From positions 868,001 through 932,000 of the forward strand of contig JADJWS010000001.1 in the NCBI GenBank assembly GCA_016716235.1: a stretch of DNA of 64,000 nt, in the 5' to 3' direction. Below the pieces are notes generated by a model. The model made no database searches, had not been told where the DNA came from, and saw only the letters and a list, made by a program, of their open reading frames with translations. Of this stretch, positions 56,769-64,000 are shown piece by piece. A program made the position numbers and the translations under genes. Every line of letters starts with the position of its first letter. Position 1 is the first letter of the stretch. This stretch comes from Candidatus Defluviilinea gracilis (lineage in GTDB: Bacteria > Chloroflexota > Anaerolineae > Anaerolineales > Villigracilaceae).

Positions 56769-59243
56769 ATGATGCGATTTGACCGATTTACCGAGAGAGC
56801 CCAAGAAGCCGCCCAACGCGCCGCGGAGATCATCCAGCGCTATGGGCATAATCAAATTGATACTGAACACATCCTGCTGGCGTTGATCGAACAGCCCGGC
56901 GGGGTGATTCCCCAAATTTTAGAAAAACTTAGCGTCAGCCCCGAAGCGTTGACCGAGAGACTCGACGCGACGTTGCGCGCCAGCCCGAAAGCCAACATCT
57001 TCGGCGGCGGCGCGGGACAAATTTTTATCACGCCGCGCGTCAAGCGGATCATTGATCTTGCGAACGAGGAAGCGAACCGACTCAAAGACGAATACATTTC
57101 CACCGAACATATCTTCCTCGCCATTCTGACGGAGCGCAACACACCCGCCGCGCGGATCTTGGAATCGGCGGGACTCACGCGCGACCGCGTCTACGCCGCA
57201 GTGCAGGATTTGCGCGGCGGACAACGCGTCACCGACCCGCAGGCTGAGACGCGCTATCGCACATTGGACAAATACTCGCGCGACCTCACGCAATTGGCGC
57301 GTGAAGGCAAACTCGATCCCGTCATCGGACGCGATAATGAAATTTTGCGACTTATTCAAATCCTTTCACGCCGCACGAAGAACAACCCCGTGTTGATCGG
57401 CGAAGCGGGCGTGGGCAAGACCGCCATCGTGGAAGGTCTCGCGCAGAAGATCGCGAACAACGATGTGCCGGAGATTTTGAGCGGCAAAAGGGTGGTGGCG
57501 CTCGACTTGGGCGCAATGATCGCAGGGTCCCGATTTAGAGGCGAGTTTGAAGAGCGACTCAAAGCCGTGATGGAGGAAGTCCAGCGCGCGCAGGGCGACA
57601 TCATCATGATGATCGACGAACTGCACACGGTCGTCGGCGCGGGCGCGGCTCAAGGCGCGATGGACGCGTCTAACATGCTCAAGCCCGCGCTTTCGCGTGG
57701 CGAATTGCAAGCCATCGGCGCGACGACGTTGGATGAATATCATAAGTACATCGAAAAAGACGCCGCGCTCGAACGCCGCTTCGCTCCGATCTATGTGGAG
57801 GAGCCGAGCGTGGACGATACGATCAAAATGCTTCAAGGTTTGCGCGATCGTTACGAAGCGCATCACAAAGTCCGCTTTGCGGATGATGCGTTGGTTGCCG
57901 CGGCTCGTTTGGCAGACCGCTACGTGACCGATCGAAAACTGCCCGATAAAGCCATTGACCTGATGGATGAAGCCGCCGCGAAATTGCGCGTGGCTTTGTA
58001 TTCGATGCCGCCCGATCTTAAGGCGCAAAAGACTGAAATCGAAAAATTGCAAGCCGAAGAGGAACAGTCTGGCTTGAACCGCGATTACGAACGCGCCGCG
58101 CAGAAAAAATCGGAGCGATTGCGAATCGAAGAAGAGTATCAAGAGAAGCGCGATAAGTGGGAATCGGAACACCAGCTTGATGAAGTGGTGGATGTGGACG
58201 ACATCGCCAGCGTGGTGCATCAATGGACGGGCATTCCCGTCACGCAAATGCTCGAAACCGAATCGCAAAAACTTCTGCACATGGAAGCGCGATTGCATGA
58301 GCGCATCATCGGGCAGGAGGAAGCCATCCACGCCATCTCCGACGCGATCCGCCGCGCGCGAAGCGGACTCAAAGACCCGTCGCGCCCGATCGGTTCGTTC
58401 ATCTTCATCGGGCCATCGGGTGTCGGCAAAACGGAACTCGCCAAAGCCCTCGCGTGGTTCATGTTCGACGATGAAGAAGCGCTCGTGCGCATTGACATGT
58501 CGGAGTATCGCGAACAGCACACCGTGAGTCGACTCTTCGGCGCGCCGCCTGGATACGTCGGCTATGAGGAAGGCGGTCAACTCACCGAAGCCGTCCGCCG
58601 CCGCCCGTATCGAGTCGTCTTGTTCGATGAGATCGAGAAGGCGCATCCCGAAGTGTGGAACGCGCTGTTACAAATTTTGGATGACGGGCGTCTGACGGAT
58701 GGTCAAGGCAATGTGGTGGACTTCCGCAACACGGTTCTCATCATGACCTCGAATCTGGGTACCGAATACGTGAGAAAAGGCGGCACCCTCGGCTTTTTAC
58801 AATCCAAAGCCACCGACGAGGAACGCGACCAGCACGACAAGATCGAGAAAGCGTTGAAAGGCGCGTTCCGTCCTGAGTTCTTGAACCGCATCGACGAGAT
58901 CATCATGTTCTCGCCGCTGACTCTCGAACAAATGGAAGAGATCGTCATCCTGCAAATGAAAGAAGTGCAAGACCGCTTGAACGAACACAACATCACTGTG
59001 CAACTCACCGACGCGGCGCGCAAGTGGCTCGCAAAGGAAGGTTACGATCCCGCGTTCGGCGCCCGCCCGTTGCGACGCGCGATCCAAAAGAATGTGGAGA
59101 GTCCGCTTTCGATGGAGTTGCTCGGCAACAAGTTCAAAGACGGCGCGGCTGTGACGGTGGATGTGGACGAGAAGAGCGAGAAGATTATCTTCCACACGGC
59201 TGAGCCAGTGAAGAAGAAAAGCAAACAGCACGCGGAGGCATAA
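56769..59243 (+). CDS. clpC: ClpC-type AAA+ unfoldase
   Basis: 824 aa. N-terminal double Clp repeat ([20 protein letters not shown] at 4-23, [20 protein letters not shown]). D1 AAA domain: Walker A GEAGVGKT (about 210) and Walker [15 protein letters not shown] short middle domain of about 50 residues ([21 protein letters not shown]). D2: Walker A GPSGVGKT (about 547), [37 protein letters not shown]. Short M-domain makes it ClpC rather than ClpB. It unfolds substrates for ClpP. Divergent from the GNAT gene. Confidence 0.95.
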   Translation: MMRFDRFTERAQEAAQRAAEIIQRYGHNQIDTEHILLALIEQPGGVIPQILEKLSVSPEALTERLDATLRASPKANIFGGGAGQIFITPRVKRIIDLANEEANRLKDEYISTEHIFLAILTERNTPAARILESAGLTRDRVYAAVQDLRGGQRVTDPQAETRYRTLDKYSRDLTQLAREGKLDPVIGRDNEILRLIQILSRRTKNNPVLIGEAGVGKTAIVEGLAQKIANNDVPEILSGKRVVALDLGAMIAGSRFRGEFEERLKAVMEEVQRAQGDIIMMIDELHTVVGAGAAQGAMDASNMLKPALSRGELQAIGATTLDEYHKYIEKDAALERRFAPIYVEEPSVDDTIKMLQGLRDRYEAHHKVRFADDALVAAARLADRYVTDRKLPDKAIDLMDEAAAKLRVALYSMPPDLKAQKTEIEKLQAEEEQSGLNRDYERAAQKKSERLRIEEEYQEKRDKWESEHQLDEVVDVDDIASVVHQWTGIPVTQMLETESQKLLHMEARLHERIIGQEEAIHAISDAIRRARSGLKDPSRPIGSFIFIGPSGVGKTELAKALAWFMFDDEEALVRIDMSEYREQHTVSRLFGAPPGYVGYEEGGQLTEAVRRRPYRVVLFDEIEKAHPEVWNALLQILDDGRLTDGQGNVVDFRNTVLIMTSNLGTEYVRKGGTLGFLQSKATDEERDQHDKIEKALKGAFRPEFLNRIDEIIMFSPLTLEQMEEIVILQMKEVQDRLNEHNITVQLTDAARKWLAKEGYDPAFGARPLRRAIQKNVESPLSMELLGNKFKDGAAVTVDVDEKSEKIIFHTAEPVKKKSKQHAEA

Positions 59244-59248
59244 AACGC

Positions 59249-59278
59249 GATGTGGCGGCAGTTCAACTGCCGCACATC
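59249..59278. repeat. Hairpin with gcggcagttcaactgccgc core
   Basis: Near-perfect inverted repeat gatgtg.gcggcagtt/aactgccgcacatc, six bases after the clpC stop and directly before the next gene; no T-run follows. Confidence 0.72.
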
Positions 59279-59287
59279 TTTGTGGTT

Positions 59288-60646
59288 ATGAACAAAAAAC
59301 CGTTTAGTGTCTTAATCTCAATAGGCTTGCTTCTTTTTCTTGCCTTTACTCTGATTGTTACTCGCATTAATGCAGGTGATATTCATCTCTTGGAAGATGT
59401 CACTCCGACTGTAGTGCCTCCTGACATTCTCACTGAGATAGCGCCTACACCCCAACTTCTCTTGCAAGAAGATACAAATCCATTGTTCAACCCAGCGATT
59501 CAATCCTCGCCACCAGCAATTGACCTTCAAAAAATGTACCCGATATTCCCAGAAAGACCCAGTTCCGAATCGATCATCGAAACAAAACTCGATGGCGTTT
59601 TAATGGGGAATGGTATGCTTAGGTCAATCGAGCCTCCGGTTATTTTACATGGTGAGGAAGTGGGAAAATATGAATTAAGCGATCTTGCATGGGAGGAATG
59701 GACATTTGATTCTTTCATTACAATCTGGCCTGGCTTTCTAACGGCATCTCCATCTCAAGGTATATTGTGGGTGCAAATTGTGCCTCACCACAAACAATAT
59801 CAAGACAGGTTAATATTACAAAGTCCACTTCAAGCCGGTGAGCTAAGTGTTGGCGGAGCAAGAGGGGAGAAAATAATTTTGAATTCAGAACAAGGTCAAA
59901 CATTCTACTTTGATGTGCCTAGTTTAAGTTTCGTGGATTCTCTCGAGGAAGAAGTCTCAATTGCGCCTACCTCCACGTCAGCCGAAACAGTCATATCGCC
60001 GCAATCAGAAGATGCGCCCGATTTGCCTATTGATGCCCTCGACTATCAACCTGTAAACATACCTTTGGACTCTTCCATTAGCAAACCAGACGATTACGAT
60101 TGGTTCCATTACTACTCTAGTGTGCCGGGCACTATTACAGTATCTGTGATCTCGCAAACAGGAAACTATGGAATAAGAGTCATACTTGTAGACAGCAACC
60201 AGTTGGGTGCGATTGTCGAAGAAAATAACTCATTAGGAACGGATAGCAAGCGAGTCACAATATCGAATGCTCCAAGCGGCGATTATTTGGTCAGAATATG
60301 GAGCTTGGATGGTTCATATAGCGAAAAGCATCGTTACACTTTGCAGTTTGAGGGTCCCTCACAGGATAAAATCACTCCAATTCTCGAATGTGTCGCCGAA
60401 AACCTCGATGGAACATATACAGCACGCTTCGGCTATGAGAATCCCAATTCATTTGTAGTTGTATTAGATTCTGATAACTATCAAAATAAATTTGAGCCAG
60501 CCCCAAATTTCCGAATTGGGCAGCCTGAAGTTTTTGCGCCCGGTCGAGTTAGCGATTGGTTCAGTATCCTGTTTGATGATAGCTTAACATGGGAACTCGA
60601 TGGGAGCATTGTAACTGCCAATCGCAACTCGCCAAAATGCTCGTAA
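59288..60646 (+). CDS. Secreted PPC-domain protein
   Basis: 452 aa from the ATG at 59288. Signal peptide or anchor FSVLISIGLLLFLAFTLIVT (residues 5-24), Pro-rich linker, a unique middle region, then a bacterial pre-peptidase C-terminal (PPC) domain at about 245-350 (DSSISKPDDYDWFHYYSSV, APSGDYLVRIWSLDGSY). A last module (CVAENLDGTYTARFGYENPN to NRNSPKCS) resembles a cell-surface module of Chloroflexota proteins, with a Cys at each end. AT-rich compared with clpC. Extracellular; function unknown. Confidence 0.78.
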   Translation: MNKKPFSVLISIGLLLFLAFTLIVTRINAGDIHLLEDVTPTVVPPDILTEIAPTPQLLLQEDTNPLFNPAIQSSPPAIDLQKMYPIFPERPSSESIIETKLDGVLMGNGMLRSIEPPVILHGEEVGKYELSDLAWEEWTFDSFITIWPGFLTASPSQGILWVQIVPHHKQYQDRLILQSPLQAGELSVGGARGEKIILNSEQGQTFYFDVPSLSFVDSLEEEVSIAPTSTSAETVISPQSEDAPDLPIDALDYQPVNIPLDSSISKPDDYDWFHYYSSVPGTITVSVISQTGNYGIRVILVDSNQLGAIVEENNSLGTDSKRVTISNAPSGDYLVRIWSLDGSYSEKHRYTLQFEGPSQDKITPILECVAENLDGTYTARFGYENPNSFVVVLDSDNYQNKFEPAPNFRIGQPEVFAPGRVSDWFSILFDDSLTWELDGSIVTANRNSPKCS

Positions 60647-60672
60647 AGGAATAATAAAGATCGGAAGAAACT

Positions 60673-60712
60673 AAAAGTTGCGGGAGCAGTTCAATTGCTC
60701 CCACAACTTTTT
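60673..60712 (+). terminator. Hairpin terminator of the PPC gene
   Basis: ctaaaagttgcgggagcagt/attgctcccacaactttt: a 17-bp near-perfect stem followed by TTATT. The stem centre (gcagttcaattgc) belongs to the same hairpin style as 59249-59278. Confidence 0.8.
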
Positions 60713-60792
60713 ATTGAGGGAGGAAAGAGTTCCTAATGTCAAATTCACAGATTCACGGTAAGATGCAGGGAACTTAAAAGGAGAAAACTTTC

Positions 60793-62793
60793 ATGGAATT
60801 AAACAACAATCAATCGTCGAACAACACGACAAAGATCGTCGGGGGCATTGTTGCCATTCTGCTTTGTTGCGCGTGCGTCGTCATTGCCGCGGCGGGCTAT
60901 TTGGTCTATCAAGCGGCGCAGAATATCCCTACCGATTTTCCGCCGCCCATTGATGTCTTTGAAACCCCATTGCCCACACCGGAGATCGAACGCCCAACCA
61001 CCGACGAGATCTCTACCGAGACCGTTGAAACGCTGGCAGATACGCTCGTGCCGGAGAATGATCCCTACGAACTGGCGTGTCGTTTGCAAAATATCTGCAA
61101 TGTGCCTACCACTGTCCCCGGTAAGCAATACAAACTAGGCGATCAAGAAACGTTCTGGGTGACAAATGTGGATACGGTGGAAAATTTCCAAGCCAAAGCC
61201 ACCTTGCGGTACGTTGGCGACCATATCTATTTCTGGATCGAGAATGGCGTGAAATACGATGAAAGCGACTTGAAGCGACTCGGCGATACCTTCGAGAATC
61301 AGATGTACCCGACCAACCGCGAATTCTTCGGCAGTGAGCCAAACCCAGGCATTGATAATGACCCCCGCATCTACATTCTGTACGTGCGCGGCACCGGCGC
61401 CTCGAACGCGGGATATTTCTCCACGCCCGATGAATACAACCCCCTCGTCAAGGAATTTTCGAACGGGCACGAGATGTTCTTCTTCAATGCCGACAACATG
61501 GATTTAGGCGCGGAAGACACCTACGGCACGCTTGCGCACGAATTCCAGCACATGATCCACTTCAACACCGACCGCAATGAAGCCTCATGGATCAACGAAG
61601 GTTTCGCGATGGTCGCCGAGCTGTTGAACGCTTATCCCATTTACTTTGACTATTACTACATTACCGATCCCGACCTTAACCTGACCGACTGGTCGCCCGA
61701 CCCCGGCTCGAACGGACCTCATTATGGGCAATCCTTCCTCTACCTTGCCTACTTCCTTGATCGGTTTGGGGAGGATGCGACAAAAGAAATGGTGAAGCAC
61801 CCCGAAAACGGACTCGCCAGCATCGACCAGACTCTCGCCGACCTCAACATCACCGACCCGCAAACCGGGAAGGTCGTCACTGCCGACGATGTGTTCATGG
61901 ATTGGGCGGCGACCATGTGGCTCCAGAATGAATCGGTTGGCGATGGGCGCTATCACTACGGAAACTATCCCGATGCGCCGAACATCTCCGTATCGCAATC
62001 CATTGATTCGTGCCCGCAATCCACCAGCGGGTCGGTCAACCAGTACGGCATCGACTATTTCACGATCAACTGCGAGGGAGATCACATCTTGAAGTTCAGC
62101 GGCTCGACCGTGGCAAAACTCCTACCCGCCGACGCGCACTCCGGCAAATACGCGTTCTGGTCGAACAAGGGCGACGAATCGGATATGACCCTCACGCGCG
62201 AGTTTGATTTCACTAATGTCAGCGCGCCGATCACGTTCTCGTATTCGATGTGGTACGACCTCGAGACCGATTACGATTATCTCTTCGTTGAAGCCTCCAC
62301 CGATGGGCAGACGTGGCAGATCCTCACCACGCCGTCCTGCACGAACGAAGACCCCTCCGGCAATTCGTACGGTTGCGGCTACAACGGTCAGACCGGCGAT
62401 TGGCAGCAAGAGGATGTTGACCTTTCGCAGTTCGCCGGCAAGAAAGTGCAGATCCGATTCGAGTACATCACCGACGCGGCGGTCAACGGCGAAGGCTTCC
62501 TGTTGGACGACGTTCGAGTGGACGCGGCAGGCTACACGTCCGATTTTGAAGCGGACGACGGCGGCTGGGTCGCCGAAGGATTCGCGCGTGTCGAAAACGT
62601 TCTCCCGCAGACGTTCCGCCTGTCTCTCATCGTCAAAGGCGATACGACCACTGTGACTCAAATCCCGGTCAACGCCGACCAGACGGCTGAATTCCCGCTT
62701 TCGCTGAAACCCGGCGAAGAGGCGATCCTCATCGTGACCGGCACGACGCGCTATACAAGACTCTCCGCGGCGTATCAGGTCGAAATCAAGTAA
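60793..62793 (+). CDS. Surface zinc metallopeptidase with immune-inhibitor-A-like modules
   Basis: 666 aa. One membrane helix or signal anchor (KIVGGIVAILLCCACVVIAA at 14-33), Pro/Thr linker, then a metzincin-like domain with LAHEFQHMIHFNTDRNEASW INEG (HEFQH at about 249-253, downstream Glu in NEGF). The rest has a beta-sandwich found in M6 immune inhibitor A proteins (AFWSNKGDESDMTLTREFDF, WYDLETDYDYLFVEASTDG, EYITDAAVNGEGFLLDDVRV). It belongs to the M6/M30-like group of secreted proteases. A strong Shine-Dalgarno AAAGGAG precedes the ATG. Confidence 0.87.
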   Translation: MELNNNQSSNNTTKIVGGIVAILLCCACVVIAAAGYLVYQAAQNIPTDFPPPIDVFETPLPTPEIERPTTDEISTETVETLADTLVPENDPYELACRLQNICNVPTTVPGKQYKLGDQETFWVTNVDTVENFQAKATLRYVGDHIYFWIENGVKYDESDLKRLGDTFENQMYPTNREFFGSEPNPGIDNDPRIYILYVRGTGASNAGYFSTPDEYNPLVKEFSNGHEMFFFNADNMDLGAEDTYGTLAHEFQHMIHFNTDRNEASWINEGFAMVAELLNAYPIYFDYYYITDPDLNLTDWSPDPGSNGPHYGQSFLYLAYFLDRFGEDATKEMVKHPENGLASIDQTLADLNITDPQTGKVVTADDVFMDWAATMWLQNESVGDGRYHYGNYPDAPNISVSQSIDSCPQSTSGSVNQYGIDYFTINCEGDHILKFSGSTVAKLLPADAHSGKYAFWSNKGDESDMTLTREFDFTNVSAPITFSYSMWYDLETDYDYLFVEASTDGQTWQILTTPSCTNEDPSGNSYGCGYNGQTGDWQQEDVDLSQFAGKKVQIRFEYITDAAVNGEGFLLDDVRVDAAGYTSDFEADDGGWVAEGFARVENVLPQTFRLSLIVKGDTTTVTQIPVNADQTAEFPLSLKPGEEAILIVTGTTRYTRLSAAYQVEIK

Positions 62794-62940
62794 AAGTAAA
62801 CACGTAGACAAGTAGACACGTAAACAGAACTTACGCAGTTGGCGGGCAGTTGTACTGCCGCCGCCGCAGTGCAACTACGGCGCAACAGGTTCACGTAGAC
62901 AAGTAGACACGTAAATACGGATACAAGAGGTTTACCTGCC
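62793..62940. repeat. Degenerate GTAGACAAGTAGACACGTAAAC spacer
   Basis: Two runs of gtagacaagtagacacgtaa (62803-62827 and 62896-62918) flank a hairpin ggcagttgtactgcc and gcagtgcaactacggcgcaa. It holds no gene and separates the protease gene and the cupin gene. Confidence 0.72.
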
Positions 62941-62959
62941 TAACTTGAATGGAGAAACA

Positions 62960-63283
62960 ATGGCTACTGCTCCAAAATCTGAAATCCTTCACATGGCTGA
63001 TCTGGTCGCTTATAACGACGGTTCTGTGGTCAGCCGCCAGATCACCAAAGCGGATGCGGGTAACGTCACGTTGTTCGCTTTCGACAAAGAGCAAGAGTTG
63101 AGCGAACACACCGCGCCATACGACGCGCTCGCGCATGTGTTGGACGGCGAAACCGAGATCAAAATCTCGGGCAAGCCGTTCCACTTGAAAACGGGCGACG
63201 CGATCATCATGCCCGCCGGTGAACCTCATGCGGTGAAAGCGTTGACGCGCTTCAAGATGTTGTTGACGATGATTCGGAAGTAA
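62960..63283 (+). CDS. Cupin-domain protein
   Basis: 107 aa from the ATG at 62960 (GGAG 6 bases upstream). Single cupin barrel: LSEHTAPYDALAHVLDGETE I (residues 52-72) and FHLKTGDAIIMPAGEPHAVK. The metal-binding His/Glu set (His in SEHTAPYDALAHV, Glu in DGE, His in PHAV) is present. Small single-domain cupins of this kind lack a fixed known function; it may bind a small ligand or metal. Confidence 0.87.
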   Translation: MATAPKSEILHMADLVAYNDGSVVSRQITKADAGNVTLFAFDKEQELSEHTAPYDALAHVLDGETEIKISGKPFHLKTGDAIIMPAGEPHAVKALTRFKMLLTMIRK

Positions 63284-63302
63284 AAGTACACAAGAGATAC
63301 GT

Positions 63303-63350
63303 AAACAGGCACACAGGAAAGAAGAATTTCCTTGTGTGCCTGTTTCCTTT
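63303..63350. terminator. Hairpin terminator downstream of the cupin gene
   Basis: aaacaggcacacaggaaa (63303-63320) and tttccttgtgtgcctgttt (63327-63345) form a long stem followed by ccttttt. Confidence 0.85.
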
Positions 63351-63352
63351 TT

Positions 63353-63425
63353 AATATCCACGTATCTTCTTGTTTACGTGTTTACCTGTCTACTTGTTTA
63401 CCTGTCTACGTATTTACCTGTTTAC
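63353..63425. repeat. Degenerate GTTTACCTGTCTACTTG spacer
   Basis: Five imperfect words gtttacgtgtttacctgtct, acttgtttacctgtctacgt, atttacctgtttactc. The spacer is the inverse of the phrase at 62793-62940, and its last copies encode the C-terminus (SKQVNT) of the MFS gene. Confidence 0.72.
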
Positions 63426-64000
63426 TCATCACCCCGCTGCCCCTCATATACGATAACGCCATGAACAACGGCACGAGAGACAAGAACCCCGCGATGACCG
63501 CCATCATTGTGTAACTCGAAGCGTCGAAGATGAATCCGCTGGAGAGACTGATGATCGCCGAAGCAAGCCCGACGAGGAAATCGTTTGTGCCTTGCGCGCG
63601 CGAACGCTCCACCGGCGAGAGTTGATCGGAAAGCAACGTCGAGCCGCCAACGAAACAGAAATTCCATCCCAAGCCTAACAAAAATAACGAAATGCCCAAC
63701 GGCAACACATCCGGTGAGAGTGGGGCGGTGATGCAGGATAGCAAAAGAGTCAACGCGCCGATCAAGATCATCCTGCCGCGCCCGATCCTATCCAACAGCC
63801 AGCCTGAAATGATCGAAGGCGCGTACATGCCAAACGTGTGCGCCGAAATAACGGAGTAAATGTCGGCGCGGTTATGGTTATGGTCTTCCATGTGTAACGA
63901 GGTGATGACCATGATCGCCACCATCACCACCTGCCCCAGCATCATCGCAGTGACGGCGGTGATCGCCGCGGGTTGGCGCAGAGTCTCCAAAATGGGTCGC
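63406..64000 (-). CDS. MFS transporter, C-terminal part (runs off the right edge)
   Basis: The open frame continues to the window edge; the first visible residues are RPILETLRQPAAITAVTAMM. Six hydrophobic helices are visible, with the MFS loop GWLLDRIGRGRMILIGALTL, between helices 2 and 3 of the C-terminal half, and GFIFDASSYTMMAVIAGFL. The N-terminal half is beyond the window. The C-terminus MSKQVNT is encoded by a phrase repeat, which may have extended the gene. Confidence 0.82.
   Translation of the reverse strand, partial: RPILETLRQPAAITAVTAMMLGQVVMVAIMVITSLHMEDHNHNRADIYSVISAHTFGMYAPSIISGWLLDRIGRGRMILIGALTLLLSCITAPLSPDVLPLGISLFLLGLGWNFCFVGGSTLLSDQLSPVERSRAQGTNDFLVGLASAIISLSSGFIFDASSYTMMAVIAGFLSLVPLFMALSYMRGSGVMSKQVNT

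Noticed and set aside
57366..58646. 426-codon open frame antisense to clpC
   Set aside because: Shadow of a strongly conserved AAA+ gene; the product has no domain.
62793..63425. CRISPR array, because of short repeated units
   Set aside because: Units are imperfect, 10-16 bases, and contiguous; there are no unique spacers and no cas genes.

Overview
The window looks like chromosomal DNA of a Chloroflexota bacterium, most likely class Anaerolineae. This is an inference from gene content and style: a Clp ATPase of ClpC type, DUF1501/DUF1800 Tat proteins, lamin-tail and PPC-domain surface proteins, a surface metallopeptidase, many short palindromic repeats, and a mixed high-GC coding background. 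No rRNA, tRNA or CRISPR array was seen.

Layout. 1-3.1 kb: folP with a coupled membrane-protein start, a SpoIIAA/STAS-like protein and a GT-B-type protein. 3.1-30.2 kb: a long, almost entirely minus-strand surface-polysaccharide locus. It holds GT2, GT4 and GT-A glycosyltransferases, an SpsF-type cytidylyltransferase, a NeuB-type nonulosonate synthase, PseB-type dehydratase, RmlD-like and other SDR epimerases, fucose synthase, SAM methyltransferases, a capsule-synthesis-like protein and the Wzm/Wzt ABC exporter. At its head is a MarR/EPS-type regulator with a near-perfect sigma70 promoter and a palindromic operator. 30.4-35.5 kb: a GT-C membrane protein, a methyltransferase-GT2 fusion and another methyltransferase. 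35.5-41.9 kb: NmrA, VOC, alpha/beta hydrolase, a tyrosine phenol-lyase-like enzyme next to an Lrp regulator, and a solute-binding lipoprotein. 42.2-43.1 kb: an IS5-family element whose transposase needs a -1 frameshift. 43.5-50 kb: the DUF1501/DUF1800 pair, mazEF, and a nicotinate phosphoribosyltransferase beside a nicotinamidase-like hydrolase. 50-64 kb: FHA protein, AI-2E family permease, S58 peptidase, GT-C-like membrane protein, holin-like protein, GNAT, ClpC, two secreted proteins, cupin, and a truncated MFS transporter.

Accessory 'cargo' genes interrupt the polysaccharide locus: a TPR protein, DUF3800, a frameshifted lamin-tail protein, yefM-yoeB, adenosine deaminase and a DUF6000-like protein. 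Most look more AT-rich than their hosts by eye. Several are bracketed by duplicated ends of resident genes. DUF3800 lies between two copies of the GT2 3' end. Adenosine deaminase and the DUF6000-like gene each follow a copy of the DUF4260 3' end, and each precedes a copy of a short gene start reading M(T/P)LELLKSKT. The TPR gene lies between a GT2 3' relic and GT-B 5' relics. The lamin-tail gene is followed by a relic of the next gene's start and a MITE-like palindrome. This repeated architecture, in which the DUF4260 end also supplies the Shine-Dalgarno of the cargo, is the most unusual feature of the window.

A second theme is a dense set of repeat families, both between genes and read in frame inside genes (folP, GT2, GT4, aminopeptidase-like and capsule-like genes).
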